A DNA stretch of 64,000 nt from Deltaproteobacteria bacterium (GTDB lineage: Bacteria; Myxococcota_A; Polyangia; Nannocystales; Nannocystaceae): the NCBI GenBank assembly GCA_016709225.1, contig JADJEE010000002.1:62001-126000 (forward strand). The letters run 5' to 3'. The notes beneath the pieces are model-generated. The model was given only the letters and a program-made list of their open reading frames with translations, was not told the origin of the DNA and searched no databases. Shown piece by piece: positions 18,489 through 26,384 of the stretch (positions are counted from its first letter, which is position 1; every line of letters begins with the position of its first letter). The translations under genes and the position numbers were made by a program.

Positions 18489-19148
18489 ATGGATCTCACA
18501 GAGAAATTTCTACAGTTCGCCCTCGTGGGCGCCAACTGGGTGCTGTGGCTGCTCGTCGGCCTGAGCGTGGTGAGCGTGTACATCATGCTCGAGCGCTTCA
18601 TCTTCTTCCGGCAGATCACCGGCGCCGACGCGGGCATCCGCCGCGGCCTGCTGACGGCGCTCGCCGACCACGACTTGGCGAAGGCGCGCAAGCTCGTCAC
18701 CGGCGTCGCCGGCAGCGGCGCGCGCATGGTCGCCGAGATGCTCGAGAACAAGCCCCGCGGACACGCCGCGATGGAGGCCGCCATGAACGGCGTGCGCTCC
18801 GAGGAGAAGCTCCGGCTCGAGCGCAACCTCAGCTACCTCGGCACGCTCGGGGCGAACGCGCCGTTCATCGGCCTGTTCGGCACCGTGCTCGGCATCATCC
18901 GCGCCTTCCAGGACCTCGCGACCGCCGGGCTCAAGGCCGGCGGCGAGAGCAGCACGGCGGTGATGGCCGGCATCTCCGAGGCCTTGGTCGCGACCGCGGT
19001 CGGCCTGTTGGTCGCGATCCCGGCGGTGGTGGCCTACAACATCTTCCAGCGCCGGGTGAAGCGCACGCTCGGCGAGGCCGAGGCGATGGCCCAGGGCGCG
19101 CTCGGTCTCATGGTCGCGCCCGACGGCGCCGCGAAGTCGGAGGCGTGA
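18489..19148 (+). CDS. exbB: ExbB/TolQ family proton channel subunit
   Basis: A 219-residue inner-membrane protein with three membrane helices: one near residues 15-35, then the conserved pair NLSYLGTLGANAPFIGLFGTVLGII and EALVATAVGLLVAIPAVVAYN. The conserved Thr and Gly pattern of ExbB/TolQ/MotA channels is intact. With ExbD it forms the proton-driven motor that energises TonB. It opens a three-gene operon with exbD (7-bp gap) and tonB (1-nt overlap). TAACTT at 18465-18470 is a possible -10 box 18 nt before the ATG. Confidence 0.92.
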   Translation: MDLTEKFLQFALVGANWVLWLLVGLSVVSVYIMLERFIFFRQITGADAGIRRGLLTALADHDLAKARKLVTGVAGSGARMVAEMLENKPRGHAAMEAAMNGVRSEEKLRLERNLSYLGTLGANAPFIGLFGTVLGIIRAFQDLATAGLKAGGESSTAVMAGISEALVATAVGLLVAIPAVVAYNIFQRRVKRTLGEAEAMAQGALGLMVAPDGAAKSEA

Positions 19149-19155
19149 GCTCGAC

Positions 19156-19581
19156 ATGGCCGGCGGATCGATCGACGACGACGACGAGATCACGGGCATC
19201 AACGTCACGCCGCTGGTCGACGTGACCCTGGTGCTGCTCATCATCTTCATGGTGACGACCAGCATCATCAGTAACGCCGAGGGCGTGCAGGTCGACAAGC
19301 CGGAGGCCTCGACCGGGGCCAAGCTCGACGACAGCAGCGTGATGATCGTCTGCGCCGCCGATGGCACCGTGCAGGTCGACGGCACCACCCTCAGCACCGA
19401 CGCGCAGATCATCGACAAGCTCACCGACAAGCTGGTCGAGGACCGCGGCCTGCAAGGCATCGTGCAGTGCGACGAGGCGGCCCAGGTCGGGCAGCTGGTC
19501 CACCTCATCGATCTGATGCGCGATGCCGGCATCAAGAAATACGCGATCGCGACGAAGAAGCCCGAGAAGGCCGGCGGCTGA
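19156..19581 (+). CDS. exbD: ExbD/TolR family motor subunit
   Basis: A 141-residue protein. A short cytoplasmic N-terminus (ITGINVTPLVDVTLVLLIIFMV) carries the essential membrane Asp in PLVDV, followed by one membrane helix and a periplasmic domain. The periplasmic domain has DGTVQVDGTTLS and ends in DAGIKKYAIATKK. It pairs with ExbB to use the proton gradient to drive TonB. Two cysteines in the periplasmic domain (IVCAADG, IVQCDEA) could form a disulfide and are unusual for ExbD. Its stop overlaps the tonB start (TGATG). Confidence 0.92.
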   Translation: MAGGSIDDDDEITGINVTPLVDVTLVLLIIFMVTTSIISNAEGVQVDKPEASTGAKLDDSSVMIVCAADGTVQVDGTTLSTDAQIIDKLTDKLVEDRGLQGIVQCDEAAQVGQLVHLIDLMRDAGIKKYAIATKKPEKAGG

Positions 19582-20432
19582 TGCACCCCGTCGCGAGGGC
19601 GACGATCGAGTCGCGGGCCCGCGGGCTCGATCCCCTGATCGGCGTGCCGCTGGCGCTGCTGCTGCACGTCGCCGCGTTCTTCCTCGCCGCGAGCATCGAG
19701 CCCGACGAGCCCGAGCAGCTCGACCTGGTCGAGTTCGAGGTCGCGGAGCTGCCACCGGAGCCCGAGCCCGAGCCACCGAAGCCCGAGGTCGAGCCCGAGC
19801 CCGAGCCACCACCGGAGCCCGAGGTAAAGCCGCTGGAGCCCGAGGTGACGCCGCCGCCCGAGGTGAAGCCGAAGCCCAAGCCCAAGGCCAAGCCCGAGCC
19901 CACGCCGCCGCCGACCCCGGAGACGCCACCGCCGTCGGGCCCCCCCAAGCCGGCACGCCTCGAGCTCGATCTGCCGCTGACCCCGGGCGGCAACGGCCCC
20001 GTGACCGTGAAGCCCGGCACCGGCGGCGGAACCTCGGGCAGTGGCAACGGCACCCCCGGTGGCAACGGCACCAAGCCCGGCAGCGGCGGCACCGGCAGCT
20101 CCGGCAAGGGCACGGGCAACGCCGCCGGTCCACCGTGGCAGCCGAAGAATGATCTGTTCATCCGTCAGCAGCCGCGCGTCATCAAGGTGCCCGAGCTCGA
20201 GTGCCCCGCGGTCGCGCAGCGCCAGGTCTCGGGCACGGTCGTGCTGCTCGTGCAGGTGACGCGCGACGGCAAGGTGCGCTCCGCCAAGGTCACCAAGCCG
20301 ATGGGCTCGGGCTGCGACGACATCGCGAAGAAGGCGCTCAAGCAATCGAAGTTCGCGCCGGCGGTCGGCACCGACGGACAGCCAGCGGACTACGAGCTGC
20401 GTTACGAGTACGTGTTCGAATTGCAGGACTGA
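19581..20432 (+). CDS. tonB: TonB energy transducer
   Basis: A 283-residue protein with one N-terminal membrane helix (about 20-38). A Glu/Pro/Lys-rich span-the-periplasm segment (about 45-130) is followed by a Gly/Ser/Thr-rich linker (about 140-185). The C-terminal domain runs from about 200: VSGTVVLLVQVTRDGKVRSAKVTKP, then KKALKQSKFAPA and a final YELRYEYVFEL strand. TonB transmits energy from ExbB-ExbD to outer-membrane receptors such as the one at 41757-44468. Start and operon position are clear from the 1-nt overlap with exbD. Confidence 0.9.
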   Translation: MHPVARATIESRARGLDPLIGVPLALLLHVAAFFLAASIEPDEPEQLDLVEFEVAELPPEPEPEPPKPEVEPEPEPPPEPEVKPLEPEVTPPPEVKPKPKPKAKPEPTPPPTPETPPPSGPPKPARLELDLPLTPGGNGPVTVKPGTGGGTSGSGNGTPGGNGTKPGSGGTGSSGKGTGNAAGPPWQPKNDLFIRQQPRVIKVPELECPAVAQRQVSGTVVLLVQVTRDGKVRSAKVTKPMGSGCDDIAKKALKQSKFAPAVGTDGQPADYELRYEYVFELQD

Positions 20433-20574
20433 TCGACGTGAGTCTGCGCGAGCTCGTCTCGCGCGTAGCCTCCACCACGGACAGGACGAAGCGACGAGAG
20501 CCGATCGAGTTTTGCGCGCTCGATCCGTCGCGTGGTGGCTCGACGCCGCGACTCTCGATCGCTACCGTGGATGC

Positions 20575-21357
20575 GTGCGATGCATGCTGGCAGTCCTCGT
20601 GGGTACGGGCCTCGGTGTCGCCACCGCATGCACGGCGGGCCGCAGCTTCGCCTGTCACGACGACGCCGCCTGCGAGAACGCGGGCGTGCACGGCAGCTGC
20701 GAGCCGACCGGGTTCTGTGCCTTCCCCGATGACACCTGCGCCAGCGGCCGGCGCTACGGCGCGCTCGCGGGCGATCATCTGGCGGGCACCTGTACCGACG
20801 AGGGCAACGCCGACACCACCGCGAACGTCACCGCCGACACCACCGCCGATCCGGGCGACGGCACCACCGTCGCCAGCGAGGGCGACGCCACGGGTACGGG
20901 TGCGAGCACGACCACGGGTGCGAGCACGACCGAGCCGGGCACCACCGAAGGCGACGTTGCGACGACGACGGCGACGCTCGACGACAGCGGCGGTGACGTC
21001 TCCAGCGGATCCGGCAGCAGCGTCGAGGGCAGCACCGGCGTCGGTACGGCCACGGGCGATGCCACCACCACCGCCGCGAGCATGGGCTCCACCGGCGGCG
21101 ACGAGTCGGGCGGTGACTATCAGCCGTGCACCAACGACACCGAGTGCGCGCTAGGCCTCGACTGCGTCGCCGATCAGTGCCGCCAGCCCTGCATGGAGGA
21201 CCAGGACTGCCCCGACGCAGGCGCTTCGGGCGAGCCCGCGTGCCGCAACATCCCGTCGAAGCACTGCGTGCTCGAGTGTGACAGCCCGATGCTGTGCCTG
21301 CCGGGGATGGTCTGCACCGACGGTGTCGGCAACCAGCCCAGCTGCCAGTGGCCGTGA
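20575..21357 (+). CDS. Cys-rich lipoprotein with Thr/Ser linker
   Basis: A 260-residue putative lipoprotein. The hydrophobic leader ends in ATAC, followed by a Cys-rich knot (FACHDDAACENAGVHGSCEP...C) and a roughly 120-residue Thr/Ser/Gly/Asp linker. A second Cys-rich domain from about residue 180 holds eight or more cysteines (CTNDTECALGLDCVADQCRQPC). The layout is typical of myxobacterial surface lipoproteins. GTG 20575 is chosen because TACCGT (20563-20568) ends 6 nt upstream; ATG 20584 is the alternative. The function is unknown. Confidence 0.72.
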   Translation: MRCMLAVLVGTGLGVATACTAGRSFACHDDAACENAGVHGSCEPTGFCAFPDDTCASGRRYGALAGDHLAGTCTDEGNADTTANVTADTTADPGDGTTVASEGDATGTGASTTTGASTTEPGTTEGDVATTTATLDDSGGDVSSGSGSSVEGSTGVGTATGDATTTAASMGSTGGDESGGDYQPCTNDTECALGLDCVADQCRQPCMEDQDCPDAGASGEPACRNIPSKHCVLECDSPMLCLPGMVCTDGVGNQPSCQWP

Positions 21358-21370
21358 CGGCGCTGCGCGA

Positions 21371-23209
21371 TCACTGCGGCGCGCCGAAGCGATCGCGCAG
21401 CGAACCGAGCAGATCGGCGAGCTGGTGATCATCGAGCGTCTCGCCCCACGCCGGCATGCCGCCCTTGCCCTGCAGCAGCGTCTGCACGATCGCTTCGTCG
21501 TCGAACCGCGGTAGCCGCTCGAACAGCGACGGCGCGAAGCCGGAGCCATCACCATCCGCGCCGTGGCACCGCGCGCACCGCTGCGCAAAGGTGGTCGCGC
21601 CCGCGGCCGCGTCGCGGGGCAGCGCGACGATGGCCTGCACCCGCGGGTGCACGGCCTGGCGATCGCCCTGATCGCGGAAGGCGACCTCGGCCGCGACCAC
21701 GCCCACGAGGTCGTCGACGCGATGGAACGACCACAGGTAGTCGGCCGGGAACACCTCGCGCTGCTGCCGACGACCGTGATCGGGAAAATGCGCGTCGTCG
21801 GCCACCAAGCGCTCGAGATCGATGGCGTCGAGCGCCTGGTCACCATCGAGGTCGAGCGCCACCTGGGCGCCGCCGTGCTGATGACAGCCGATGCAGTTGG
21901 TGCCGGCGTTGCCGCGGCCGTGCTCGAGGTACGGGTTGCTGCACCACGTCGGCGCACCGTCGCCGGTGGCCGCGAGTGCGGCCGCGAGCGACGGCAGCTC
22001 GGGGTAGCGCGCGGCCGGATCGGGATCGTCCTCGGTGTAGAACGCGGTGGTGCACATCTTGTAGTGGCGAAACGCCGGCGCCAGCCCCTCGCGGATCGCC
22101 GCCGGACGATCGGCACCGAAGTCCTCGTCGGGTCGATCGCTCCACCACAGCGTGGTCCACTGCCAGTGGCGGAGCTCCTTGGTCATGATGTGCAGGCCCG
22201 CGAGCCGATAGACCGAGCCGTTGCGCAACGCGATGGTGTAGATGTCGTCGGGGCCAGGGTTCGCGCGGCGGTCGCCCTGCTCGCCCCACGCCGCGTCGCC
22301 GCCGGGCGCGAGGCGCTGGGTCAGCGCGTCGCGGTCGGTGTCGAACACCGGCAGGTCGCGACCGAAGTCCGCCCGCTCCCACTGTGCCTTCACGAGGATC
22401 GCATCGACGGGGAACTCGTCGTCGAAGCAGCGCGTGAAGTCGTCGTCGCGCTCGGGCACCGCGTCCAACCCGAGGGTGTCGAGCTCGCCGAGGCAATCCA
22501 TCATGGTGCCGTAGTTGGCGAGCGCGTGCTCGAGCGTCGCGGGGCCGTAGAGAATGCGCGCGATGCCGGAGCTCGCGCCGGCGAGGTTGCGCTGCAGCAG
22601 CGCGTCGCACTCGGCCGCCGACAGCTCGGACGGGCACGTGCCCAGCTTCTGCACCTCGCGGATGTAGCGCTCGAGCGGCCAGCTGCTCGCACGCTCGATC
22701 GCGTCGGCGTTGGCCTCGAACGCCGCCGCGATGGCATCGGGCGCGAAGGGCTCGCGAACGCGTCGGCCAGCGGGGCCGAGATCGTCGTAGAGCGCCTGGA
22801 ACATGCGCTTGAAGTCGTCGACGCCGTACCAGGTGTGGAAGCGCGGCACCAGCGGCACATCGTCGGGCAGGGCGAGCGCGTCGTGCCCTGCCCCGCCCGG
22901 CGCGAGCCCGAGCAAGGGCACCGGCTCGAGCACCTTGAACACCGTCGCCCACGCGGCCTCGCGACGCGCTCGCATGTCGGCGCGCAGCTGCGGCTCGCGC
23001 TCCCGCAGACCGCGGTCGGCGACGTACGGATCGGCGACCCCCGCGAGCTTGCGGCCGAGCAGGTCGGTCTTGCCACCGGCGATGCCCTGCGGGAACGCCT
23101 CGGGCTCGCTCGCCGGCGCGGGCTCGGCACATGCCGCAGCGAGCGACGCCACCAGCAATGCCGCCAGCGACCACCGTCGGCGCGGGACCTGCGTACGCGC
23201 GGTCAGCAT
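21371..23209 (-). CDS. Di-heme c-type cytochrome lipoprotein
   Basis: A 612-residue exported protein whose signal peptide ends in LAAAC (lipobox). Two CxxCH heme-attachment motifs are visible: CIGCH near residue 434 and CARCHGADGDGSG near 543, the latter inside a normal class I cytochrome c domain that extends to the C-terminus with a KGGMPAWG methionine-ligand region. The first 400 residues have no recognisable domain but contain paired cysteines. The start overlaps the stop of the upstream heme protein gene (TGATG), so the two are translationally coupled and probably act together in electron transfer at the cell surface. Confidence 0.8.
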   Translation of the reverse strand: MLTARTQVPRRRWSLAALLVASLAAACAEPAPASEPEAFPQGIAGGKTDLLGRKLAGVADPYVADRGLREREPQLRADMRARREAAWATVFKVLEPVPLLGLAPGGAGHDALALPDDVPLVPRFHTWYGVDDFKRMFQALYDDLGPAGRRVREPFAPDAIAAAFEANADAIERASSWPLERYIREVQKLGTCPSELSAAECDALLQRNLAGASSGIARILYGPATLEHALANYGTMMDCLGELDTLGLDAVPERDDDFTRCFDDEFPVDAILVKAQWERADFGRDLPVFDTDRDALTQRLAPGGDAAWGEQGDRRANPGPDDIYTIALRNGSVYRLAGLHIMTKELRHWQWTTLWWSDRPDEDFGADRPAAIREGLAPAFRHYKMCTTAFYTEDDPDPAARYPELPSLAAALAATGDGAPTWCSNPYLEHGRGNAGTNCIGCHQHGGAQVALDLDGDQALDAIDLERLVADDAHFPDHGRRQQREVFPADYLWSFHRVDDLVGVVAAEVAFRDQGDRQAVHPRVQAIVALPRDAAAGATTFAQRCARCHGADGDGSGFAPSLFERLPRFDDEAIVQTLLQGKGGMPAWGETLDDHQLADLLGSLRDRFGAPQ

Positions 23210-26200
23210 CAGCCCGCCACCTGCAGCGCCGCGTCGGAGGCCGCGAGCATGCGCTCGCCGTTCGGGCCCCGCACCAGGAAGTAGATCCAGCCGCTCGACA
23301 CGAAGTGGGGGAAGAGCGCCCGCGCACCGTCCTTCATGTCGGTGATGCGATAGCGGGCACCGTCCGCGAGGTCGACGAGGAACAGGTTCGCCACGCCGTC
23401 TTCGTAGTGGTGCAGCACCATGAAGCGCTCGTCGAACGAGAAGTTCGGCTTGGCGCCCGGCGTGCAGATCGTCGCGAGCTCGTGGTTGATGTCGATGACG
23501 TAGCTGTCGCCGGAGGGCACCGCGTTCACGCGGCGCAGCACATAGCCGAGGCTGGCGCCGCCGGGCCCGGCCAGGCGACTGGCGACCAGCTGTGACGACG
23601 GCGACAGCACCGAGTCGCCCTCGTAGGGCGAGCCGACCACCACCGCCGCGTGGGGCTCGTACTGCGTGCCCGTGAAGACCATCGGCGTGATCTTCATGGT
23701 CGAGCTGGCGTTGAAGTTGGCCGCAGGGTCGGTGGTGCCGGTGCCGGGATCCGAGGTGAACTGGCTGTTGATGACGAAGTAGTCGCCGCCGTCGAGCCCG
23801 CGCGCGACGTGCTGGTAGAGGTTGATGCCACCGGCCGTGCGGCACTGCGGCTCGTCGAATCCGATGAGGGTATCGCCCGCGTCGAGCACGCTCTGCGCAC
23901 ACATGCCGGTGCCCCCGGGTGCGCCCTGGAACACGAAGCCGCTGTTGTCGGGGAAGAAGCCCGGGTCATACAACGCGTCGACCGCGATGTTCTTGCCGCT
24001 CGCGAGGTCGGTGATGGTCGCGCCCTCGGGCCCGCCGCCGTTGCCGACGAAGCGCCCGTCGGCGGAGCTGCGGGTCCAGAAGCTGGTCGCGAAGTCGAAC
24101 GTCACCAGCTCGCGCACGGTGCCGACCTCGCCACCCCAGCTCGCGGTGCGATCAGCGAAGCTGCCGTCGGTGAAGCACCCGCGCATGTCGCCCTCGGTCG
24201 GGCAGCCGAACATGCGCACGCCGGCGTCCTGGTTGGCCGCGCCCCAGCCCTCGAAGCGCATGGTCTCGAGGTGCTGCGCGAGCCCGGCGGTGTCGAGGTG
24301 GTCGGTGCAGCTGGCCGGCGGCGGCGCCTCGTCGAGCACCTCGTCGAGCCCGACCAGGTCCTGCTCGAACCACTTGCGCAGCACCGCATACTCGTCGAGC
24401 CCGAGCTTGGGATGGTTGCCCTTGGGCATGGAGACGCGGCGCTTGAACTGCGCGTAGGGCTGCGTCCAGGCCTCGCCGTAGGCGACCTGGAACAGCGTGC
24501 GGAAGCCACCGTACTGCACGCCGGTGGCGGTGATGCCGAGTCGCTCGGTCGCGAACACCGAGCTGTCGTCCTTGGGGTCGACCCGCAGACAGTCGATGCT
24601 GGCCTTGGCCTGCGCCGGCGTCATCTCGGCGGGATCGCGACCGAGGCCGCAGATGTCGAGCGCGTGATCGGTGAGGTTGTGCCAGGTCCCCAGTGAGGTG
24701 CGCGAGACGGCGTGGCACTCGGCGCAGCGCCGCGTCGCGCACTCGCCCTCGGGGCAGCTGACGTCGTGGATGTCGGCGCCGAGGGTCGCGAGCGCCGAGC
24801 GGGCCAGCGCTTCGCCTTCGAGCTCGACCACCGGCAGGCCCTCGTCGATTGCGGTCTCGGCGGTCGGCACCGGCGCCCACGCGCACGCGTCGTGGTTGCG
24901 CGCGCATTCCTTGATGAAGGCGATCGCGCGCGCGTACTCCGACTCGGCCCAGGTCGCCTCCGACAGGCCCTCGTTGTCCGGCGGCATCCAGAAGGTGCCG
25001 GCGAAGTCGCGGTGCGACTCGGTCACCGTCGCGGTCCACGCCGGCGAGCTGCCGTCGAGGCGATCGATCCAGCTGTCCATCCAGCGTCCGGCGCCGAAGC
25101 GGTGGCAGCTCGTGCACGCGCTGGCCTCCTCGCTGACGAGCTGCTCGTGCATGTGCCAGCCCTGGCCCTGCGTGTTGACGATGCTGTAGGGCGCGTCGTT
25201 GAAGCCGAGCACGAAGTCCTCGTGCTCGCCCATCTTCGGCACCACCGGCGTGCCGTCAGCCCGCTTCGCGCCGTCGATCCACGGCGAGTGGATGAACGGG
25301 TCGGCGTCGTGGCAGTCGGCGCACTGGATGCCCGAGCCGAGCCCGCCGTGGATGCCCGACCACAGCGTCGGCGAGGTCGCCGGCGAGTCGTCGGAGGCCG
25401 AACGATCGGCAGGATGCGGCACCGCGGTGCCGTCGGTGCGGGAGTACAGCGCGTTCTGGAAGAAGCAGGTCTTCCCGGTGTAGGGGTTGTGCCCGATCAT
25501 CGCGATGTCGTTGTACTTGCCCTCTTCCTCCTGGGCCTTGCGGCACAGCAGCACCCAGTGCGTGCCTTCGTCGTTGTCGGCGCTGGTGACCCGCGGGCCG
25601 TTGGTCTCGCCATCGACCGCGTTGGGCTCGCAGAGATCGTAGATGTACTGCGGCTCGTCGCACTGCGAGACCTCCTTGTCGGGGTGCGTCACGTTGCCGG
25701 CCATGTCGGTGACCGTGGTCGGCAGCGGCGTCGCGGTGCGACAGTCGAAGGTGCCGTAGTCGCCATCGCCGAGCTTGGGGAAGAACGGGATGTCGCCGAG
25801 CTCCGCGACGCACAGGTCGGCGTAGGCCTCGGTGCTCGCGATGCGCTCCTCCATGCCGCCGTCGAACTTGCCATCGGCACCGGCGCGATCGAGCGCGCGC
25901 GCCAGCGCGAGCTCGGCCTGCGCCACCACCTCGCCGTCCCGCATCACGCACACGTCGATGATGGCCTCGCCGTCGGCGATGCGCGCCAGCATCTCGGGGG
26001 TCGGCTCGCCGGTGACCCACGACTGGTCGTAGACCGGCTCGAACGCGCTCGGCTCCACGCTCGGGCCGGCATAGGTCGGACGCTCGAGCCCTCGCACCGG
26101 CGCGTCGTCGATGCGCGCGATCGCAGCGGCGTCGCGGCTGCAATCGAGCTCGCCCACGAAGCCCTGGCGCACCCGCAGGTGGAGGCTCTCGTCCTGCGCG

Positions 26201-26358
26201 AGCGCGCGTGTCAGCACCGCCTGCACCTGCGCGCTGCGATCGTCGTAGGAGACGTCGACGCCGAGCGTGCCCTTCGCCGCACCACCACCGCACGCGGCGA
26301 CGGTGGGCCCGAGGGCGACGAGCGAGATCAAGGATGCGTGCGTGATGCGGTGCGCCAT
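23209..26358 (-). CDS. Large tri-heme lipoprotein with C-terminal PD40-like propeller part
   Basis: About 1049 residues. The leader ends in VAACGG, a lipobox. Three CxxCH motifs are spread over the middle: CADCH (near 345), CTSCH (near 414, followed by RFGAGRW) and CAECH (near 544). The C-terminal 250 residues contain PD40/TolB-like strands (FSFDERFMVLHHYEDGVANLFLVDLADG, then RYRITDMKDGARALFPHF). The ATG at 26358 gives the best signal peptide; an ATG at 26394 would add 12 residues. It is cotranscribed with the di-heme protein downstream. Extracellular or outer-membrane redox chemistry on an unknown substrate is the most likely role. Confidence 0.75.
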   Translation of the reverse strand: MAHRITHASLISLVALGPTVAACGGGAAKGTLGVDVSYDDRSAQVQAVLTRALAQDESLHLRVRQGFVGELDCSRDAAAIARIDDAPVRGLERPTYAGPSVEPSAFEPVYDQSWVTGEPTPEMLARIADGEAIIDVCVMRDGEVVAQAELALARALDRAGADGKFDGGMEERIASTEAYADLCVAELGDIPFFPKLGDGDYGTFDCRTATPLPTTVTDMAGNVTHPDKEVSQCDEPQYIYDLCEPNAVDGETNGPRVTSADNDEGTHWVLLCRKAQEEEGKYNDIAMIGHNPYTGKTCFFQNALYSRTDGTAVPHPADRSASDDSPATSPTLWSGIHGGLGSGIQCADCHDADPFIHSPWIDGAKRADGTPVVPKMGEHEDFVLGFNDAPYSIVNTQGQGWHMHEQLVSEEASACTSCHRFGAGRWMDSWIDRLDGSSPAWTATVTESHRDFAGTFWMPPDNEGLSEATWAESEYARAIAFIKECARNHDACAWAPVPTAETAIDEGLPVVELEGEALARSALATLGADIHDVSCPEGECATRRCAECHAVSRTSLGTWHNLTDHALDICGLGRDPAEMTPAQAKASIDCLRVDPKDDSSVFATERLGITATGVQYGGFRTLFQVAYGEAWTQPYAQFKRRVSMPKGNHPKLGLDEYAVLRKWFEQDLVGLDEVLDEAPPPASCTDHLDTAGLAQHLETMRFEGWGAANQDAGVRMFGCPTEGDMRGCFTDGSFADRTASWGGEVGTVRELVTFDFATSFWTRSSADGRFVGNGGGPEGATITDLASGKNIAVDALYDPGFFPDNSGFVFQGAPGGTGMCAQSVLDAGDTLIGFDEPQCRTAGGINLYQHVARGLDGGDYFVINSQFTSDPGTGTTDPAANFNASSTMKITPMVFTGTQYEPHAAVVVGSPYEGDSVLSPSSQLVASRLAGPGGASLGYVLRRVNAVPSGDSYVIDINHELATICTPGAKPNFSFDERFMVLHHYEDGVANLFLVDLADGARYRITDMKDGARALFPHFVSSGWIYFLVRGPNGERMLAASDAALQVAG

Positions 26359-26384
26359 CTCGGCGGCCAGCATCAGCACGATGC

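Noticed and set aside
23210..23902. Upstream extension of the di-heme protein frame into the tri-heme gene
   Set aside because: It is the wrong frame over the end of the PD40-like domain; the true start at 23209 overlaps the preceding stop and begins a signal peptide.
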